From positions 1,178,001-1,242,000 of the forward strand of contig NZ_CP009553.3 of the NCBI RefSeq assembly GCF_000767615.3: a stretch of 64,000 bases of DNA. Reading direction: 5' to 3'. Origin of the DNA: Pandoraea pnomenusa (GTDB lineage: Bacteria; Pseudomonadota; Gammaproteobacteria; Burkholderiales; Burkholderiaceae). The translations under genes were made by a program, and so were the position numbers. Under the pieces are notes generated by a model. It saw nothing but the letters and a program-made list of their open reading frames with translations, was not told where the DNA came from and searched no databases. Shown piece after piece: positions 49,540 through 58,175 of this stretch. Position 1 is the stretch's first letter. Each line of letters starts with the position of its first letter.

Positions 49540-49938
49540 TCAGGTCGCCGGGTGCTGATGCCGAAATTCCTGCGTGCGTCCACCGTAGCCGTAGGCCGCG
49601 CCGCGCGCATCGATGACATGGATGTAGGAACACGGATGCACGTTGCCAAGCAGTCCGGACAGCGTCTCGAACACCTGCGCGATGAACTGGGCCTTTTCGG
49701 CCTTCGTGTTCGTCTCGTCCGTCACGCTGATGTCGAGGTGGAACGCATTCCTGCCCTGTTCCGCGAGCGGCGTGCCGGCGATGAACCAGCGCTCGTGAGG
49801 AATGAACTCGACGGTCATTGCAATGACGTCCGGTGCCTTGTGCAAGGTGTCGACCGTCAGTTGCGAGACTTCGCGCACGGCGCGGCGGGCGAGCGTGTCG
49901 TTGGGCGTGCCCGAGAGTTGCAGGACGATGTGCGGCAT
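49540..49938 (-). CDS. Tautomerase family protein
   Basis: A 132-residue member of the tautomerase/MIF superfamily, with Pro next after Met (MPHIVLQLSG), the catalytic base of 4-oxalocrotonate tautomerase. Its length suggests the two-module MIF-like type (such as 5-carboxymethyl-2-hydroxymuconate isomerase-like proteins) rather than the 62-residue type. AGGAG seven bases before ATG 49938 fixes the start. It is divergent from a LysR regulator that may control it. The substrate is unknown. Confidence 0.85.
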   Translation of the reverse strand: MPHIVLQLSGTPNDTLARRAVREVSQLTVDTLHKAPDVIAMTVEFIPHERWFIAGTPLAEQGRNAFHLDISVTDETNTKAEKAQFIAQVFETLSGLLGNVHPCSYIHVIDARGAAYGYGGRTQEFRHQHPAT

Positions 49939-49996
49939 GGTGTGACTCCTGGATCGGAAGGACTGTGGAAACAACGCCTTCAGTCTAGGGGCCGGT

Positions 49997-50025
49997 TTGA
50001 CATCGGAAAAGCGGGAATATACGAT
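49997..50025 (+). promoter_or_regulatory. Sigma-70 promoter of the lysR gene
   Basis: TTGACA (49997-50002) and TACGAT (50020-50025) are 17 bases apart. The -35 is perfect. The -10 overlaps the left arm of the inverted repeat at 50023. The start would be near 50032. Confidence 0.6.
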
Positions 50026-50057
50026 TTCATCCATCGGTTTCTTGAATGGATGAAATC
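50023..50057. promoter_or_regulatory. Perfect 12-bp inverted repeat over the lysR promoter and start
   Basis: GATTTCATCCAT (50023-50034) and ATGGATGAAATC (50046-50057) are exact complements with an 11-base spacer. It overlaps the -10 and the translation start, and lies between lysR and the divergent tautomerase gene. It is very likely an operator for the LysR protein itself; the spacing fits a LysR dimer site (T-N11-A type). Confidence 0.65.
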
Positions 50058-50945
50058 ATGATCCCCGGATTCGATTTCGATCAGCTGCGCACCTTCGTCG
50101 CGGTAGCCGAGGCGGGCAGCCTTTCCGCCGCGGCGCCGCGCGTGTTCCTGTCGCAGTCGTCGGTGAGCGAGCAGATGCGCAAGCTCGAAGAGCGCATCGG
50201 GGTGACCTTGTTCACGCGCGGCAAGCAAGGTGTTGCCACCACGCCCGCCGGCGAGCGCCTGCTCGCCCATGCGCGTCAGTTGCTTGCCCAGTCGGAGCAC
50301 GCCTGGCATGACGTGCGCGGCTATTCGCTGGCGGGAGAGTTGCGACTGGCGATCACCGATTACTTCCGCCCCGGCGATGTGGCGCGCATGCTGCGGCATC
50401 TTGGGGTGGCGTACCCGGCGCTGCGCATTCACGTAACGATTCTCAAAAGCGGCGAGATCGAATCCGGCTACGAGACCGGCGACTTCGATATCGGGCTGTC
50501 GATGCGCATCCTCGGCAAATCGCTCGGGCGCGACACCGTGGCCGGCACCCGCGCGCTGGGGCGCGAGTCGCTTGAATGGGTAGCCGCCGCCGACCTGGCG
50601 CTGTCAGCGGGCGAGCCGTTGCCATTGCTGGTGTTGCCCGACACGTGCGCGTTGCATCGGTTCACTACGCAATGGCTCGACGGGCATCGCGTCCCATACA
50701 CGATCGCGCATGTGGCGTCGGGGGTGGCGGGGTTGAAGCTGGCGTTGAGCGCGGGACTCGGGGTGGCCTGCCTGAATGCCTCGGCGGCGGGACCCGGGCT
50801 CGCACGCATCGAGACGTTGATGCCCGGGCGCCGCCTACCGGCGCTGCCCGACGCCGAGTTTCACCTGCTGCCCGCGCGTCGCGGCGAGCCGACGTGGGTC
50901 ACGCAGGCGCGCGAAGCGTTGGCCGGGCAACTCACAGCACATTGA
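50058..50945 (+). CDS. LysR-family transcriptional regulator
   Basis: A 295-residue regulator with the usual N-terminal helix-turn-helix (FDQLRTFVAVAEAGSLSAAA, then SQSSVSEQMRKLEERIGVTL) and an inducer-binding domain. ATG 50058 gives the normal N-terminus; an in-frame ATG at 50046 lies inside the inverted repeat. It is divergent from the tautomerase gene and probably controls it and itself. Its last 14 bases overlap the end of the MBL-fold gene on the other strand. Confidence 0.9.
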   Translation: MIPGFDFDQLRTFVAVAEAGSLSAAAPRVFLSQSSVSEQMRKLEERIGVTLFTRGKQGVATTPAGERLLAHARQLLAQSEHAWHDVRGYSLAGELRLAITDYFRPGDVARMLRHLGVAYPALRIHVTILKSGEIESGYETGDFDIGLSMRILGKSLGRDTVAGTRALGRESLEWVAAADLALSAGEPLPLLVLPDTCALHRFTTQWLDGHRVPYTIAHVASGVAGLKLALSAGLGVACLNASAAGPGLARIETLMPGRRLPALPDAEFHLLPARRGEPTWVTQAREALAGQLTAH

Positions 50946-51801
50946 GCGGGATCTTCAGGTAACGCGTGCCATTGGCCTCGGGCGCGGGCATGTCCCCGGC
51001 GCGAATGTTGACCTGTACCGCCGGCAGGATCAGTGTGGGCATCTCGAGCGTGCGGTCGCGCGCCTCGCGCATGGCGACGAAGGCGTCTTCATCGATGCCG
51101 TCGTGCACATGAATGTTCGCGCGGCGCTGCTCCGCCACCGTCGTCTGCCAGTTGGGCGCGCGCGTGGCGGGCGGGTAGTCGTGGCACATGAACAGACGTG
51201 TCGCTTCCGGCAGCGACAGCAAACGGCGAATCGAGCGAAACAACGTGTGGGCATTGCCGCCGGGGAAATCGCAGCGCGCGGTGCCCACGTCGGGCATGAA
51301 GAGCGTGTCGCCCACGAAGACGGCGTCGCCCACGCGGTAGGCCATGTCGGCGGGCGTATGGCCCGGCACGAACATCGCCTCGGCCTGCAGCGCGCCGATC
51401 GCGAACGTCTCGCCGTCTTCGAAAAGGTGGTCGAATTGCGAGCCGTCCGGCGGCACGTCCGCGCCCAGATGGAACAGCTTCTTGAACACGTGTTGCACGT
51501 CGCGGATGTGCGCGCCAATGGCAATGCGTCCGCCCACATGCTCCTTGAGCCAGCGCGCCGACGACAAATGATCGGCGTGCGCATGCGTCTCGAGAATCCA
51601 GTCGACGGTGAGTTGCTTGTCCGCCACGAAAGCGAGCACCCGCTCGGCCGACGCCGTATGCGTGCGGCCCGCCTTCGGATCGTAGTCGAGCACGGGGTCG
51701 ATGATCGCCGCCCGGCCGCCCGGGGCATCGAACACGACGTAAGTCACCGTGGCGGTGACGTTGTCGAAGAAGGCTTCGATGTGTGCTGAGGTGGCTGACA
51801 T
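50932..51801 (-). CDS. MBL-fold hydrolase, ETHE1/BLH-like persulfide dioxygenase
   Basis: A 289-residue metallo-beta-lactamase-fold protein with THAHADHLS (His73, His75, Asp77, His78) and later GHTPADMAY and MCHDYPP, as in ETHE1 and the Blh proteins of the bigR operon, which oxidise persulfide sulphur with a mononuclear iron. It resembles Blh in having a C-terminal extension after the core. ATG 51801 follows AGGAG by eight bases. It is divergent from a BigR-like regulator across an AT-rich palindrome, supporting a role in sulfide or persulfide removal. Confidence 0.85.
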   Translation of the reverse strand: MSATSAHIEAFFDNVTATVTYVVFDAPGGRAAIIDPVLDYDPKAGRTHTASAERVLAFVADKQLTVDWILETHAHADHLSSARWLKEHVGGRIAIGAHIRDVQHVFKKLFHLGADVPPDGSQFDHLFEDGETFAIGALQAEAMFVPGHTPADMAYRVGDAVFVGDTLFMPDVGTARCDFPGGNAHTLFRSIRRLLSLPEATRLFMCHDYPPATRAPNWQTTVAEQRRANIHVHDGIDEDAFVAMREARDRTLEMPTLILPAVQVNIRAGDMPAPEANGTRYLKIPLNVL

Positions 51802-51819
51802 GACCGGCTCCTGCAATAA

Positions 51820-51842
51820 TTTATGAATTGATATATTATAAA
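51820..51842. promoter_or_regulatory. AT-rich imperfect palindrome, possible BigR-like operator
   Basis: TTTATGAAT and ATTATAAA are near-complements at the ends of a 23-base AT-rich stretch between the divergent persulfide dioxygenase and ArsR-family genes. BigR proteins bind such sites and repress until oxidised. It stands out against GC-rich surroundings. Confidence 0.5.
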
Positions 51843-51941
51843 CCAGTAAAGTGTACGCGATGCCGGTGACAAATGGAGAACGGCTTGCGAGGGGTGCGAC
51901 ATGGCGTCGCGCCCGACTTTCCCATTTGCTTCGATCCTGCC

Positions 51942-52400
51942 ATGCCCCGAACCAGCACGCTATCCCTCCTGTCGGCCCTGTCCGCCGAATCGACGCCGTC
52001 CGTCGCTCCGACGGGGACGGGGGGAGGTGCGGCCGACACGGACGACACCGACGATAAGGACGCAAAGGGCGCTAAGGGCGCCAAGGCCGTTGCCGGTGCG
52101 CTCGACGTCACGCCGCTGCGCGCGGCCGCGCAGGAAGCTAGCGCCCTGCTGCGGGCGCTGGCCAACGAAGACCGTCTGCTGATCCTGTGCCAATTGACGC
52201 AGGGCGAGCTGTCGGTCGGCGAGCTCGAAGCCCAGCTCGACATTCGTCAGCCCACGCTCTCGCAGCAACTCGCCGTGCTTCGCACCGAAGCGCTCGTGAC
52301 GACCCGTCGCGAGGGCAAGCGCATCTATTACTCGGTGGCCGACGGCGCGGTGCTCGCCGTGCTCGCCTGTCTCTACGCCCAATTCTGTCCGAAAGCCTGA
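51942..52400 (+). CDS. ArsR-family regulator, BigR/SqrR-like persulfide sensor
   Basis: A repressor of about 152 residues. After an unusual 55-residue low-complexity N-terminus (Gly/Ala/Asp/Lys-rich) comes the ArsR winged helix [34 protein letters not shown] and [12 protein letters not shown]. Cys83 and Cys149 are 66 residues apart, the same distance as the persulfide-sensing pair of BigR and SqrR, and in the same structural places. ATG 51942 has no ribosome site; an in-frame ATG at 51873 would add 23 residues. It heads an operon with two YeeE/YedE proteins. Confidence 0.85.
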   Translation: MPRTSTLSLLSALSAESTPSVAPTGTGGGAADTDDTDDKDAKGAKGAKAVAGALDVTPLRAAAQEASALLRALANEDRLLILCQLTQGELSVGELEAQLDIRQPTLSQQLAVLRTEALVTTRREGKRIYYSVADGAVLAVLACLYAQFCPKA

Positions 52401-52405
52401 TTGCC

Positions 52406-52852
52406 ATGACACTCGATACTCTGCATTTCACCCCCTGGTCGGCGCTCGCCGGTGGGGCTCTGATCGGCGCCGCAGCCGTCTGGCTGATGCTGTCCGACGG
52501 GCGCATTGCCGGGATCTCCGGCATCGTGGGGGGCCTGCTGCGACCGTATGCCGGCGATGTGGGCTGGCGGATCGCCTTCATCGTCGGCATGCTGCTCGCG
52601 CCCTGGGCGTACCGTCTGGTCGCAGTGGTGCCGGAGGCGCAGATCGATGCCGGCACGGCAATGCTCGTGACGGCGGGACTGCTGGTGGGCTTCGGCACGC
52701 GGCTTGGTTCGGGCTGCACGAGTGGCCACGGCGTGTGTGGTTTGTCGCGGCTGTCGTGGCGCTCGCTCGTCGCCACGCTCTGCTTCATGGCGACCGGCTT
52801 CCTGACGGTCTTTGTCGTGCGCCATGTGCTCAACGTGGGAGGTGCCGCATGA
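52406..52852 (+). CDS. YeeE/YedE-family sulphur transporter half, first
   Basis: A 148-residue membrane protein with about four hydrophobic segments and the Gly/Cys segment [18 protein letters not shown] that marks the YeeE/YedE (TsuA-type) family, thought to move thiosulfate or other sulphur compounds through conserved cysteines. It is half-length, and the next gene encodes the other half, as in the bigR and sqrR clusters. It starts five bases after the regulator stop. Its stop overlaps the next start as ATGA. Confidence 0.85.
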   Translation: MTLDTLHFTPWSALAGGALIGAAAVWLMLSDGRIAGISGIVGGLLRPYAGDVGWRIAFIVGMLLAPWAYRLVAVVPEAQIDAGTAMLVTAGLLVGFGTRLGSGCTSGHGVCGLSRLSWRSLVATLCFMATGFLTVFVVRHVLNVGGAA

Positions 52853-53274
52853 AAAAGCTCGCATTCGCGTTCATCGGCGGCCTCGCGTTCGGCGCGGGGC
52901 TGATTCTCGCGGGCATGGCGAACCCCGCGAAAGTGCTTGGATTTCTCGATCTTGCCGGTCGCTGGGACCCGTCGCTCGCCTTCGTGATGGGCGGCGCCAT
53001 CGCGGTCGGGCTCGTCGGCTTCCGTCTGGCTCGCGCAAACCCGCTTGCGTGGTCGGGCGAGCCGCGTGCGTGGCCCGCGCTGCGCCAGCTGGACAAGCGG
53101 CTGGTCGTCGGCGCGTTGGTGTTCGGCGTGGGCTGGGGGATCGCGGGCATCTGCCCGGGGCCGGCGCTGGTATTGCTCGGCGCGGGCTCGGGCAAGGGGT
53201 TGATCTTCGTCGTCGCCATGCTCATCGGGATGGCGATTCACGCGGTCGCGACACGGTCCGGCGCGAAGTCCTGA
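52849..53274 (+). CDS. YeeE/YedE-family sulphur transporter half, second
   Basis: A 141-residue membrane protein with the family segments [21 protein letters not shown] and [17 protein letters not shown], containing the conserved Cys. It overlaps the first half by four bases, so the two are co-translated and likely form one pseudo-symmetrical carrier. With the persulfide dioxygenase and the BigR-like repressor it completes a sulfide-response module. Confidence 0.85.
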   Translation: MKKLAFAFIGGLAFGAGLILAGMANPAKVLGFLDLAGRWDPSLAFVMGGAIAVGLVGFRLARANPLAWSGEPRAWPALRQLDKRLVVGALVFGVGWGIAGICPGPALVLLGAGSGKGLIFVVAMLIGMAIHAVATRSGAKS

Positions 53275-53294
53275 CGTCGTGCCGGGCCGTGGTT

Positions 53295-54677
53295 TCAGCG
53301 CTTGCGCGCCAGTTCGGTCCCGGCGTTGGCGGGCAACTGGCGGGTAATGGGGATCGAGAGCACCGAGAACAGGCCGATCACGAGAAACGCCGGCAGGAAG
53401 TCGCTGGCGGTGAGTCGGTCGTGACCGGCCAGGCGACTGCTCGCTTGCAGCACCATGCCCGAGATCGTTACGCCGAGCCCCAGCGACAGTTGCTGGACCA
53501 CGCTTGCGAGGCTCGTCGCGCGGCTCGCATCGGCGCTCTTGATGTCGGCGTAGACGATCGAGTTCAGGCACGTGAACTGCAGCGAGGGGAAAAAACCGCC
53601 GAACGCCACCACGGCGAGCATCACAAGGACCGGCGTGTCGTGCGTGAACAGGCCATAAGACGACAGCGCCACGCCGGCGAGCGCGGCGTTGACGATCAGC
53701 ACGCGCCGGAAACCGAATCTCGCCAGCACGCGCTGGGCGATCGCCTTCATGAAGATCGCGCCAAACGCCGAGGCGCACGTGATCATCCCCGATTCGAATG
53801 GGTCCATGTGCAGTCCCTCCTGCAACGCCAGCGGCAACAGGAACGGCACGGCGCCCAGCCCGATGCGAAAGAGCGAGCCGCCCACCACGCTGGCGTGGAA
53901 CGTCGGAATGCGCAGCAGCCGGAAGTCGAGCAGCGGCGCCTGCACCCGATTGGCATGACGCCAGTAGGCAAGGACGCACAGTGCACCCGCGACGCACATC
54001 GCGATCACCACGCCGTTGTCGACCTGGTGCTCGCCGATCAGCGCCAGACCCAGCATGAGCAGGCCGCTGCCGAGCGCCGAGAGAATGAAGCCGAGCGTGT
54101 CGAGGCGTCCCGCGTTGCCGCCCCGTTCGTTGTCGATGTACTTGCCCGCGAGATAGATGCCGAGCAGGCTCACGGGAATGTTGATGAAGAAAATCCAGCG
54201 CCAGTGCAAATAGGCGGTGATCGCGCCACCGAGCGGCGGGCCGATGACCGGGCCGAGGAGCGCTGGCATGGTCAGATACCCGATGGCCTTGACGAGGTCA
54301 TGTTTGGGCACGGTCCGAAAGATCACGAGACGACCGACCGGAACCATCATCGCGCCGCCAACGCCTTGCAGAAAGCGGGCGAACACGAAGGTCGGCAGCG
54401 AAAACGATACCGCGCACAGGATCGAGCCCGCCATGAAGATGCCGATCGCGGTGCGGAATACGTTTCGTGCACCAAACCGATCGGAGACCCAGCCGCAGAC
54501 AGGGATAAAGATCCCCAGCCCGACCACGTAGGCGGTGAGCGCCATCTTGAGCGAGATCGGATCCTGATGGAGATCGCGTGCCATGGCAGGCAGCGATGTG
54601 GTGATCACCGTGGCGTCGATGTTCTCCATGAACAGGGCGCAGGCGATGATGAGCGGAATGATGACGGCGCGCGACAC
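53295..54677 (-). CDS. DHA2-type MFS multidrug transporter
   Basis: A 460-residue transporter with 14-segment character of the DHA2 (EmrB/QacA) group. Early segments read FMENIDATVITTSLPAMARDL, the loop GWVSDRFGARNVFRTA contains motif A, and FLQGVGGAMMVPVGRLVIF and ALLGPVIGPPLGG contain motif C. The start is GTG 54677 with no clear ribosome site; a few residues either way are possible. Substrates unknown. It converges on the YeeE gene with 20 bases between. Confidence 0.88.
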   Translation of the reverse strand: MSRAVIIPLIIACALFMENIDATVITTSLPAMARDLHQDPISLKMALTAYVVGLGIFIPVCGWVSDRFGARNVFRTAIGIFMAGSILCAVSFSLPTFVFARFLQGVGGAMMVPVGRLVIFRTVPKHDLVKAIGYLTMPALLGPVIGPPLGGAITAYLHWRWIFFINIPVSLLGIYLAGKYIDNERGGNAGRLDTLGFILSALGSGLLMLGLALIGEHQVDNGVVIAMCVAGALCVLAYWRHANRVQAPLLDFRLLRIPTFHASVVGGSLFRIGLGAVPFLLPLALQEGLHMDPFESGMITCASAFGAIFMKAIAQRVLARFGFRRVLIVNAALAGVALSSYGLFTHDTPVLVMLAVVAFGGFFPSLQFTCLNSIVYADIKSADASRATSLASVVQQLSLGLGVTISGMVLQASSRLAGHDRLTASDFLPAFLVIGLFSVLSIPITRQLPANAGTELARKR

Positions 54678-54753
54678 GATGGGGGAGGCTGCTGGCGCAA
54701 AGAGCGCAATTCTCCCACGAATTAAACAGGCGCTTCAATCGCGGAGGCGACGC

Positions 54754-55356
54754 CTACCGCGTGCCGCACGCCAGCGCGTCTGCCTCGAGCCGGTACAGCA
54801 CATGACGACGCAGGCGGTGCCCCGGGGGAATCAAAGGGTGCAAGAAGTCCTCGTCGGGACAATGGCGCATGCCGATGCGCTCCATCACCGCGCGCGAGCG
54901 CACGTTCGCCGGCACCGTGAAGGATACGAGCTCGCTTAGCCGCAGCGTGTCGAAGGCGAATTGCGCCGCGGCAATGGCCGCTTCCGTCGCGTACCCTTTC
55001 GACCACCAGGCTTGCGCCAGCCGCCAACCGATCTCGACCGCCGGCGCGAACGGCGCGTCGAAACCGACGCGCATGAGGCCGACGAATCCGGCGAACGGCG
55101 TCACACCGGGAATTTCCAGTGCCCACGGTCCGTAGCCGTGCGTGTGCAGATGCTTCGCCAGCCGAAGCGCGACGGCGTCGCTCTGCGCCCGGTCGAGCGT
55201 TGTCGGGAAGTGCCGCATGACCTCGCGATCGGCGTTGAGCGCGGCGAACGGCGGCAGATCGTCGGCGCGCCAAGCACGCAGGATCGTGCGCTCGGTGCGC
55301 AGGACCGGCGCGTCGGTGTCGAACGGCGAACTCGAAGTGACGGGCGAAGGGCTCAT
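54754..55356 (-). CDS. GNAT-family acetyltransferase, RimJ-like
   Basis: A 200-residue acetyltransferase of the RimJ/RimL-like (Acetyltransf_3) group: TERTILRAWRADDLPPFAAL at the start, VEIGWRLAQAWWSKGYATEA, and NVRSRAVMERIGM near the end, all hallmarks of this group. It might acetylate a protein N-terminus or a small amine; the target is unknown. It lies 76 bases upstream of the DHA2 transporter on the same strand. Confidence 0.88.
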   Translation of the reverse strand: MSPSPVTSSSPFDTDAPVLRTERTILRAWRADDLPPFAALNADREVMRHFPTTLDRAQSDAVALRLAKHLHTHGYGPWALEIPGVTPFAGFVGLMRVGFDAPFAPAVEIGWRLAQAWWSKGYATEAAIAAAQFAFDTLRLSELVSFTVPANVRSRAVMERIGMRHCPDEDFLHPLIPPGHRLRRHVLYRLEADALACGTR

Positions 55357-56224
55357 GCGCGGGCAGTGTCTCCATGGCGTCGGCGCGAGTATTCGCCGAT
55401 TGCGACAAATCAGGAATGGCTTAATTTCGATATTTCCAATCTGGATATACGGGGCAAATCCAGACCTGACAGGCCACAGCGGGCGTTAGGCCCCATCTTA
55501 CGAAAACTCCTGCGTTTAGGGAAATGACATTGCCGCATGAGTTTGACGTATACGTCAATGGATCCGTCATAAGCGCCATTTCTCCGGTGGACCTTGATAA
55601 TACCGACTCGCGAACGCTCATCGTGGACAATTCGATTGCGGATAGCTCCGATATCGAGGAAACGTTCATTAGGATGGACAGGCATGTCGAAATCCGGAGG
55701 CGTCATTAATGTTCGCCGAAAGCCATATGGACGGATTGGCCGGGATTTGTCGTTTGGTATCCGTAGTTTGCGTCGCCCCGATGCGAATCGTCCGAGTGCC
55801 GACGCTGCTTTGGATAACAGACTGATCGGATAGCGATTAAGTATTTGCGATCGTATATTTTCCGCGCCGAATTATCGGGAAAAAGAAGTCGGGACGCTCC
55901 CGCGAGTCGAGGGGGAATGCTTTCCACGTCTTGTTCGATGCGTAGTGAACTAAATTGGCATTGTGGAGTCCTGATGACAGGCCCCTCGGATTCACCGGGA
56001 ATCTCGAAGAAATTGAAGTGGCATGCGCTGGGATTATGATGTGAACAATCCGGCGGTATTCCCGGAATCGTGCCCTGACTTTGTGCATATTCCGAGGTGC
56101 CACTCGGATAATTCATTACTTTTTCGCGTCTCAAACCCCATTTGCCGGAAATGCGGTTTTCAAATAATTAAAACTCGTGTTATTTTAAGTGGCGATCCAT
56201 TTTAACAACGTAAGGACACGCCAG
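55357..56224. other. AT-rich island without clear genes, upstream of the H-NS-like gene
   Basis: 868 bases with distinctly lower GC than the rest. Several short open frames exist on both strands. One of 61 codons at 55524-55709 on plus has an acidic product (DVYVNGSVISAISPVDLD and so on) and AGGGA upstream, but no recognised family. AT-rich stretches near 56100-56200 fit H-NS binding and the hns promoter. It may be a decayed foreign insert or a large regulatory region. Confidence 0.4.
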
Positions 56225-56515
56225 ATGGCAAGCTATAAGGAACTCGTCGCCCAGCGCGAAAAGATCGAAAAGCAGATCGAAGAGGCCCGCGCCCGTGAAG
56301 TGGCTCAGGTCATTGCAGAAGTCAAACAGAAGATCCAGGAATACGAACTGACGGCGAAAGACCTGGGCCTGGTGGCCACGGATGGCCGTCGTCGCGCCGC
56401 TCGTGCGCAGATCGCGCCGAAGTACATGAACCCGGCGACGGGCGAAACGTGGTCGGGTCGCGGCCGCGCGCCGAAATGGGTCGGGAAGAACAAAGAGAAG
56501 TTCCTGATCAAGTAA
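56225..56515 (+). CDS. H-NS-family nucleoid protein
   Basis: A 96-residue DNA-binding protein that silences AT-rich and horizontally acquired genes. The N-terminal half is a coiled-coil oligomerisation region rich in Glu/Lys/Gln. The C-terminal domain has the core motif TWSGRGRAPKW (75-85), where RGR inserts into the minor groove. It is a short Burkholderia-type H-NS. ATG 56225 has AAGGA ten bases upstream; an upstream in-frame ATG at 56189 is unlikely. It stands next to an AT-rich island. Confidence 0.94.
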   Translation: MASYKELVAQREKIEKQIEEARAREVAQVIAEVKQKIQEYELTAKDLGLVATDGRRRAARAQIAPKYMNPATGETWSGRGRAPKWVGKNKEKFLIK

Positions 56516-56563
56516 GCCGCCGGCAAACGTCGGGCCGGCGCTGCCGGTCACATGCCAGGGAGA

Positions 56564-56685
56564 GGTTGGGGGCGGTGCGTCGCGGCAACGCGTGCCAACA
56601 GGCGCCGGCGCAAAGCGGCGGCCATCTTCACCGTGTCCCTGAGAGCAGTAAAGCAGCAGCCCAGTTATCGCATTGCCCCCCAACC
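56564..56685 (+). ncRNA. Candidate structured RNA after the H-NS-like gene
   Basis: GGTTGGGGGCGGTGCG (56564-56579) pairs with the segment 56669-56685 through 16 base pairs with one bulged C and two G-U pairs. The 89-base interior holds a CGCG-GCAA-CGCG hairpin (56581-56592) and another GC-rich stem. It lies 49 bases after the hns stop and 46 bases before its terminator. It could be a 3' UTR-derived small RNA or a protective mRNA end. No family match was recognised. Confidence 0.3.
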
Positions 56686-56730
56686 CGGATCGCCTGGCTG
56701 TGGCTTGATGTGATGCAGCGCCACGCACGA

Positions 56731-56768
56731 AAAAAACCCGCCCTTCGTTGATCGATGGCGGGTTTTTT
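56731..56768. terminator. Two-way terminator between hns and the sensor kinase
   Basis: AAAAAACCCGCC (56731-56742) pairs with GGCGGGTTTTTT (56757-56768) around a 14-base loop. It can end the H-NS-like transcript on plus and the two-component operon on minus. Confidence 0.88.
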
Positions 56769-56788
56769 CATCGTCGGCATCCGGCGCG

Positions 56789-58066
56789 CTAGGCGGCGTT
56801 CGTATCGTCCGGAGGGAACATCAAGGTGACTTGCAAGCCGCCGGCAGGGCGGTTGCTGAACGACACACGGCCGCCGAGTTGCTGCGTGAGCTTGTCGACG
56901 ATGGCGAGTCCCAGCCCGCAGTGTGCATTGCCGCCGCGCGCCGGATCGAGGCGCACGAAGGGCCGCACGATACGGTTGATGTCCTCGTTGGGAATGCCGG
57001 GGCCGCTGTCTTCGATAACAAGACGCCAGCCGCCCGGGTCCTGTGATGTTCGGATCGTGAGCGGCGCGCGCCCGTACGTCACGGCGTTATCGAGCAGATT
57101 GTTCACGATGCGCTCGAGATACGTCTGCTTCAGCTTGAAGCCGGGGCCGGCCTGAAGATCCAGATCGATGGCATAGCCCTGGTCGAGAAACGGTGCGATC
57201 AAGGCTGGGATGCGCGCTTCCACCGGCGACGCCGCGCCCTCCATCTCGACGCCTCGGGCGAACAGCAGGAACTGATCGACGATACGGGTCATCGACTCGG
57301 CGTCGCGCGTGATGCCTTCGCTCATCTGCATGTCTTCGAGCATTTCCGCGCGCAGGCGCAAGCGGGCGAGCGGCGTTTTCAAGTCGTGGGCAATGCCGGC
57401 GAGCATCGTGTTGCGCTCCCGGTCCGTTTGCACGATGTCGTGGCTCATTCGGTTGAAGCGCTCTGTCAACTGCCGCAGTTCTAGCGGGCCGCGCTCCTTG
57501 ACCTGCGTGCGCACGCGATGCGTGGCCAGTTGCTCGGCCGCCGCGGCCATGTCGCGCACGGGGCGCTGCAACTGCCAGGCAGCGAACAGCGCGAAGATGA
57601 CGGTAATGCCCAGCACGGCGGCCAGGCCCGGAAGAATGGTTGCCGTGCCCGGCGGATTTCGCACGGACAACACCGGCGTGGCAATCCAGTAGTCGCGGTT
57701 GGGCAGGCGCGCCCAGATGCGCGGCGGCGGCGTGCGCTCCACGCGCAATTGCGTCCCGGCGGGCAGCCGGCGCGCCAGTTCGGTGGTCAGGCGTGCGCTT
57801 TTGCTCGCGGGCTCGAACACGTCGCCGTGCGCGAACGACACTGGCACGACCTGCACGAGGTCGGGCAGCGTGAGCGCCGAGTTGCCGTCGTGCACCTCGG
57901 CGGCGGCCTTGATGATGAACGCCATCTGCTCGGCGGCGTTCTGAACGCGCGTTTCGTCGTGATCGCTGCGAAGGATCGTCAGATACGAGAAATGGCTGAT
58001 GACCAGCGCCGCAATGATGATCACCGCGAGCCGGCCGAACAGCGTGTCGAAGCGAAGCCCCTTCAT
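56789..58066 (-). CDS. EnvZ-like sensor histidine kinase
   Basis: A 425-residue inner-membrane sensor. The first membrane segment is at about 12-30 and the second at about 145-164, with a periplasmic domain between, then HAMP (LQRPVRDMAAAAEQL), His227 in GIAHDLKTPLARLRLR, and the ATPase domain with NNLLDNAVTYG, EDSGPGI and AHCGLGLAIV. It is strikingly like the kinase at 36495 in layout. It is co-transcribed with its regulator, 109 bases upstream. The signal is unknown. Confidence 0.92.
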   Translation of the reverse strand: MKGLRFDTLFGRLAVIIIAALVISHFSYLTILRSDHDETRVQNAAEQMAFIIKAAAEVHDGNSALTLPDLVQVVPVSFAHGDVFEPASKSARLTTELARRLPAGTQLRVERTPPPRIWARLPNRDYWIATPVLSVRNPPGTATILPGLAAVLGITVIFALFAAWQLQRPVRDMAAAAEQLATHRVRTQVKERGPLELRQLTERFNRMSHDIVQTDRERNTMLAGIAHDLKTPLARLRLRAEMLEDMQMSEGITRDAESMTRIVDQFLLFARGVEMEGAASPVEARIPALIAPFLDQGYAIDLDLQAGPGFKLKQTYLERIVNNLLDNAVTYGRAPLTIRTSQDPGGWRLVIEDSGPGIPNEDINRIVRPFVRLDPARGGNAHCGLGLAIVDKLTQQLGGRVSFSNRPAGGLQVTLMFPPDDTNAA

Positions 58067-58175
58067 GCCATGCTCCGCATGAGGGACGGAATGTCCAAAA
58101 TCGGCCGCATGCCGGAATCCTTGTCAGACCGGGAATATCGGCGCCGGACAGCGTGGCGCCGTGCGTTTCGCTTCA

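Noticed and set aside
55706..56134. A 142-codon frame on minus in the AT-rich island.
   Set aside because: No ribosome site, no recognisable motif, and a composition unlike the surrounding genes. I left it out as a gene.
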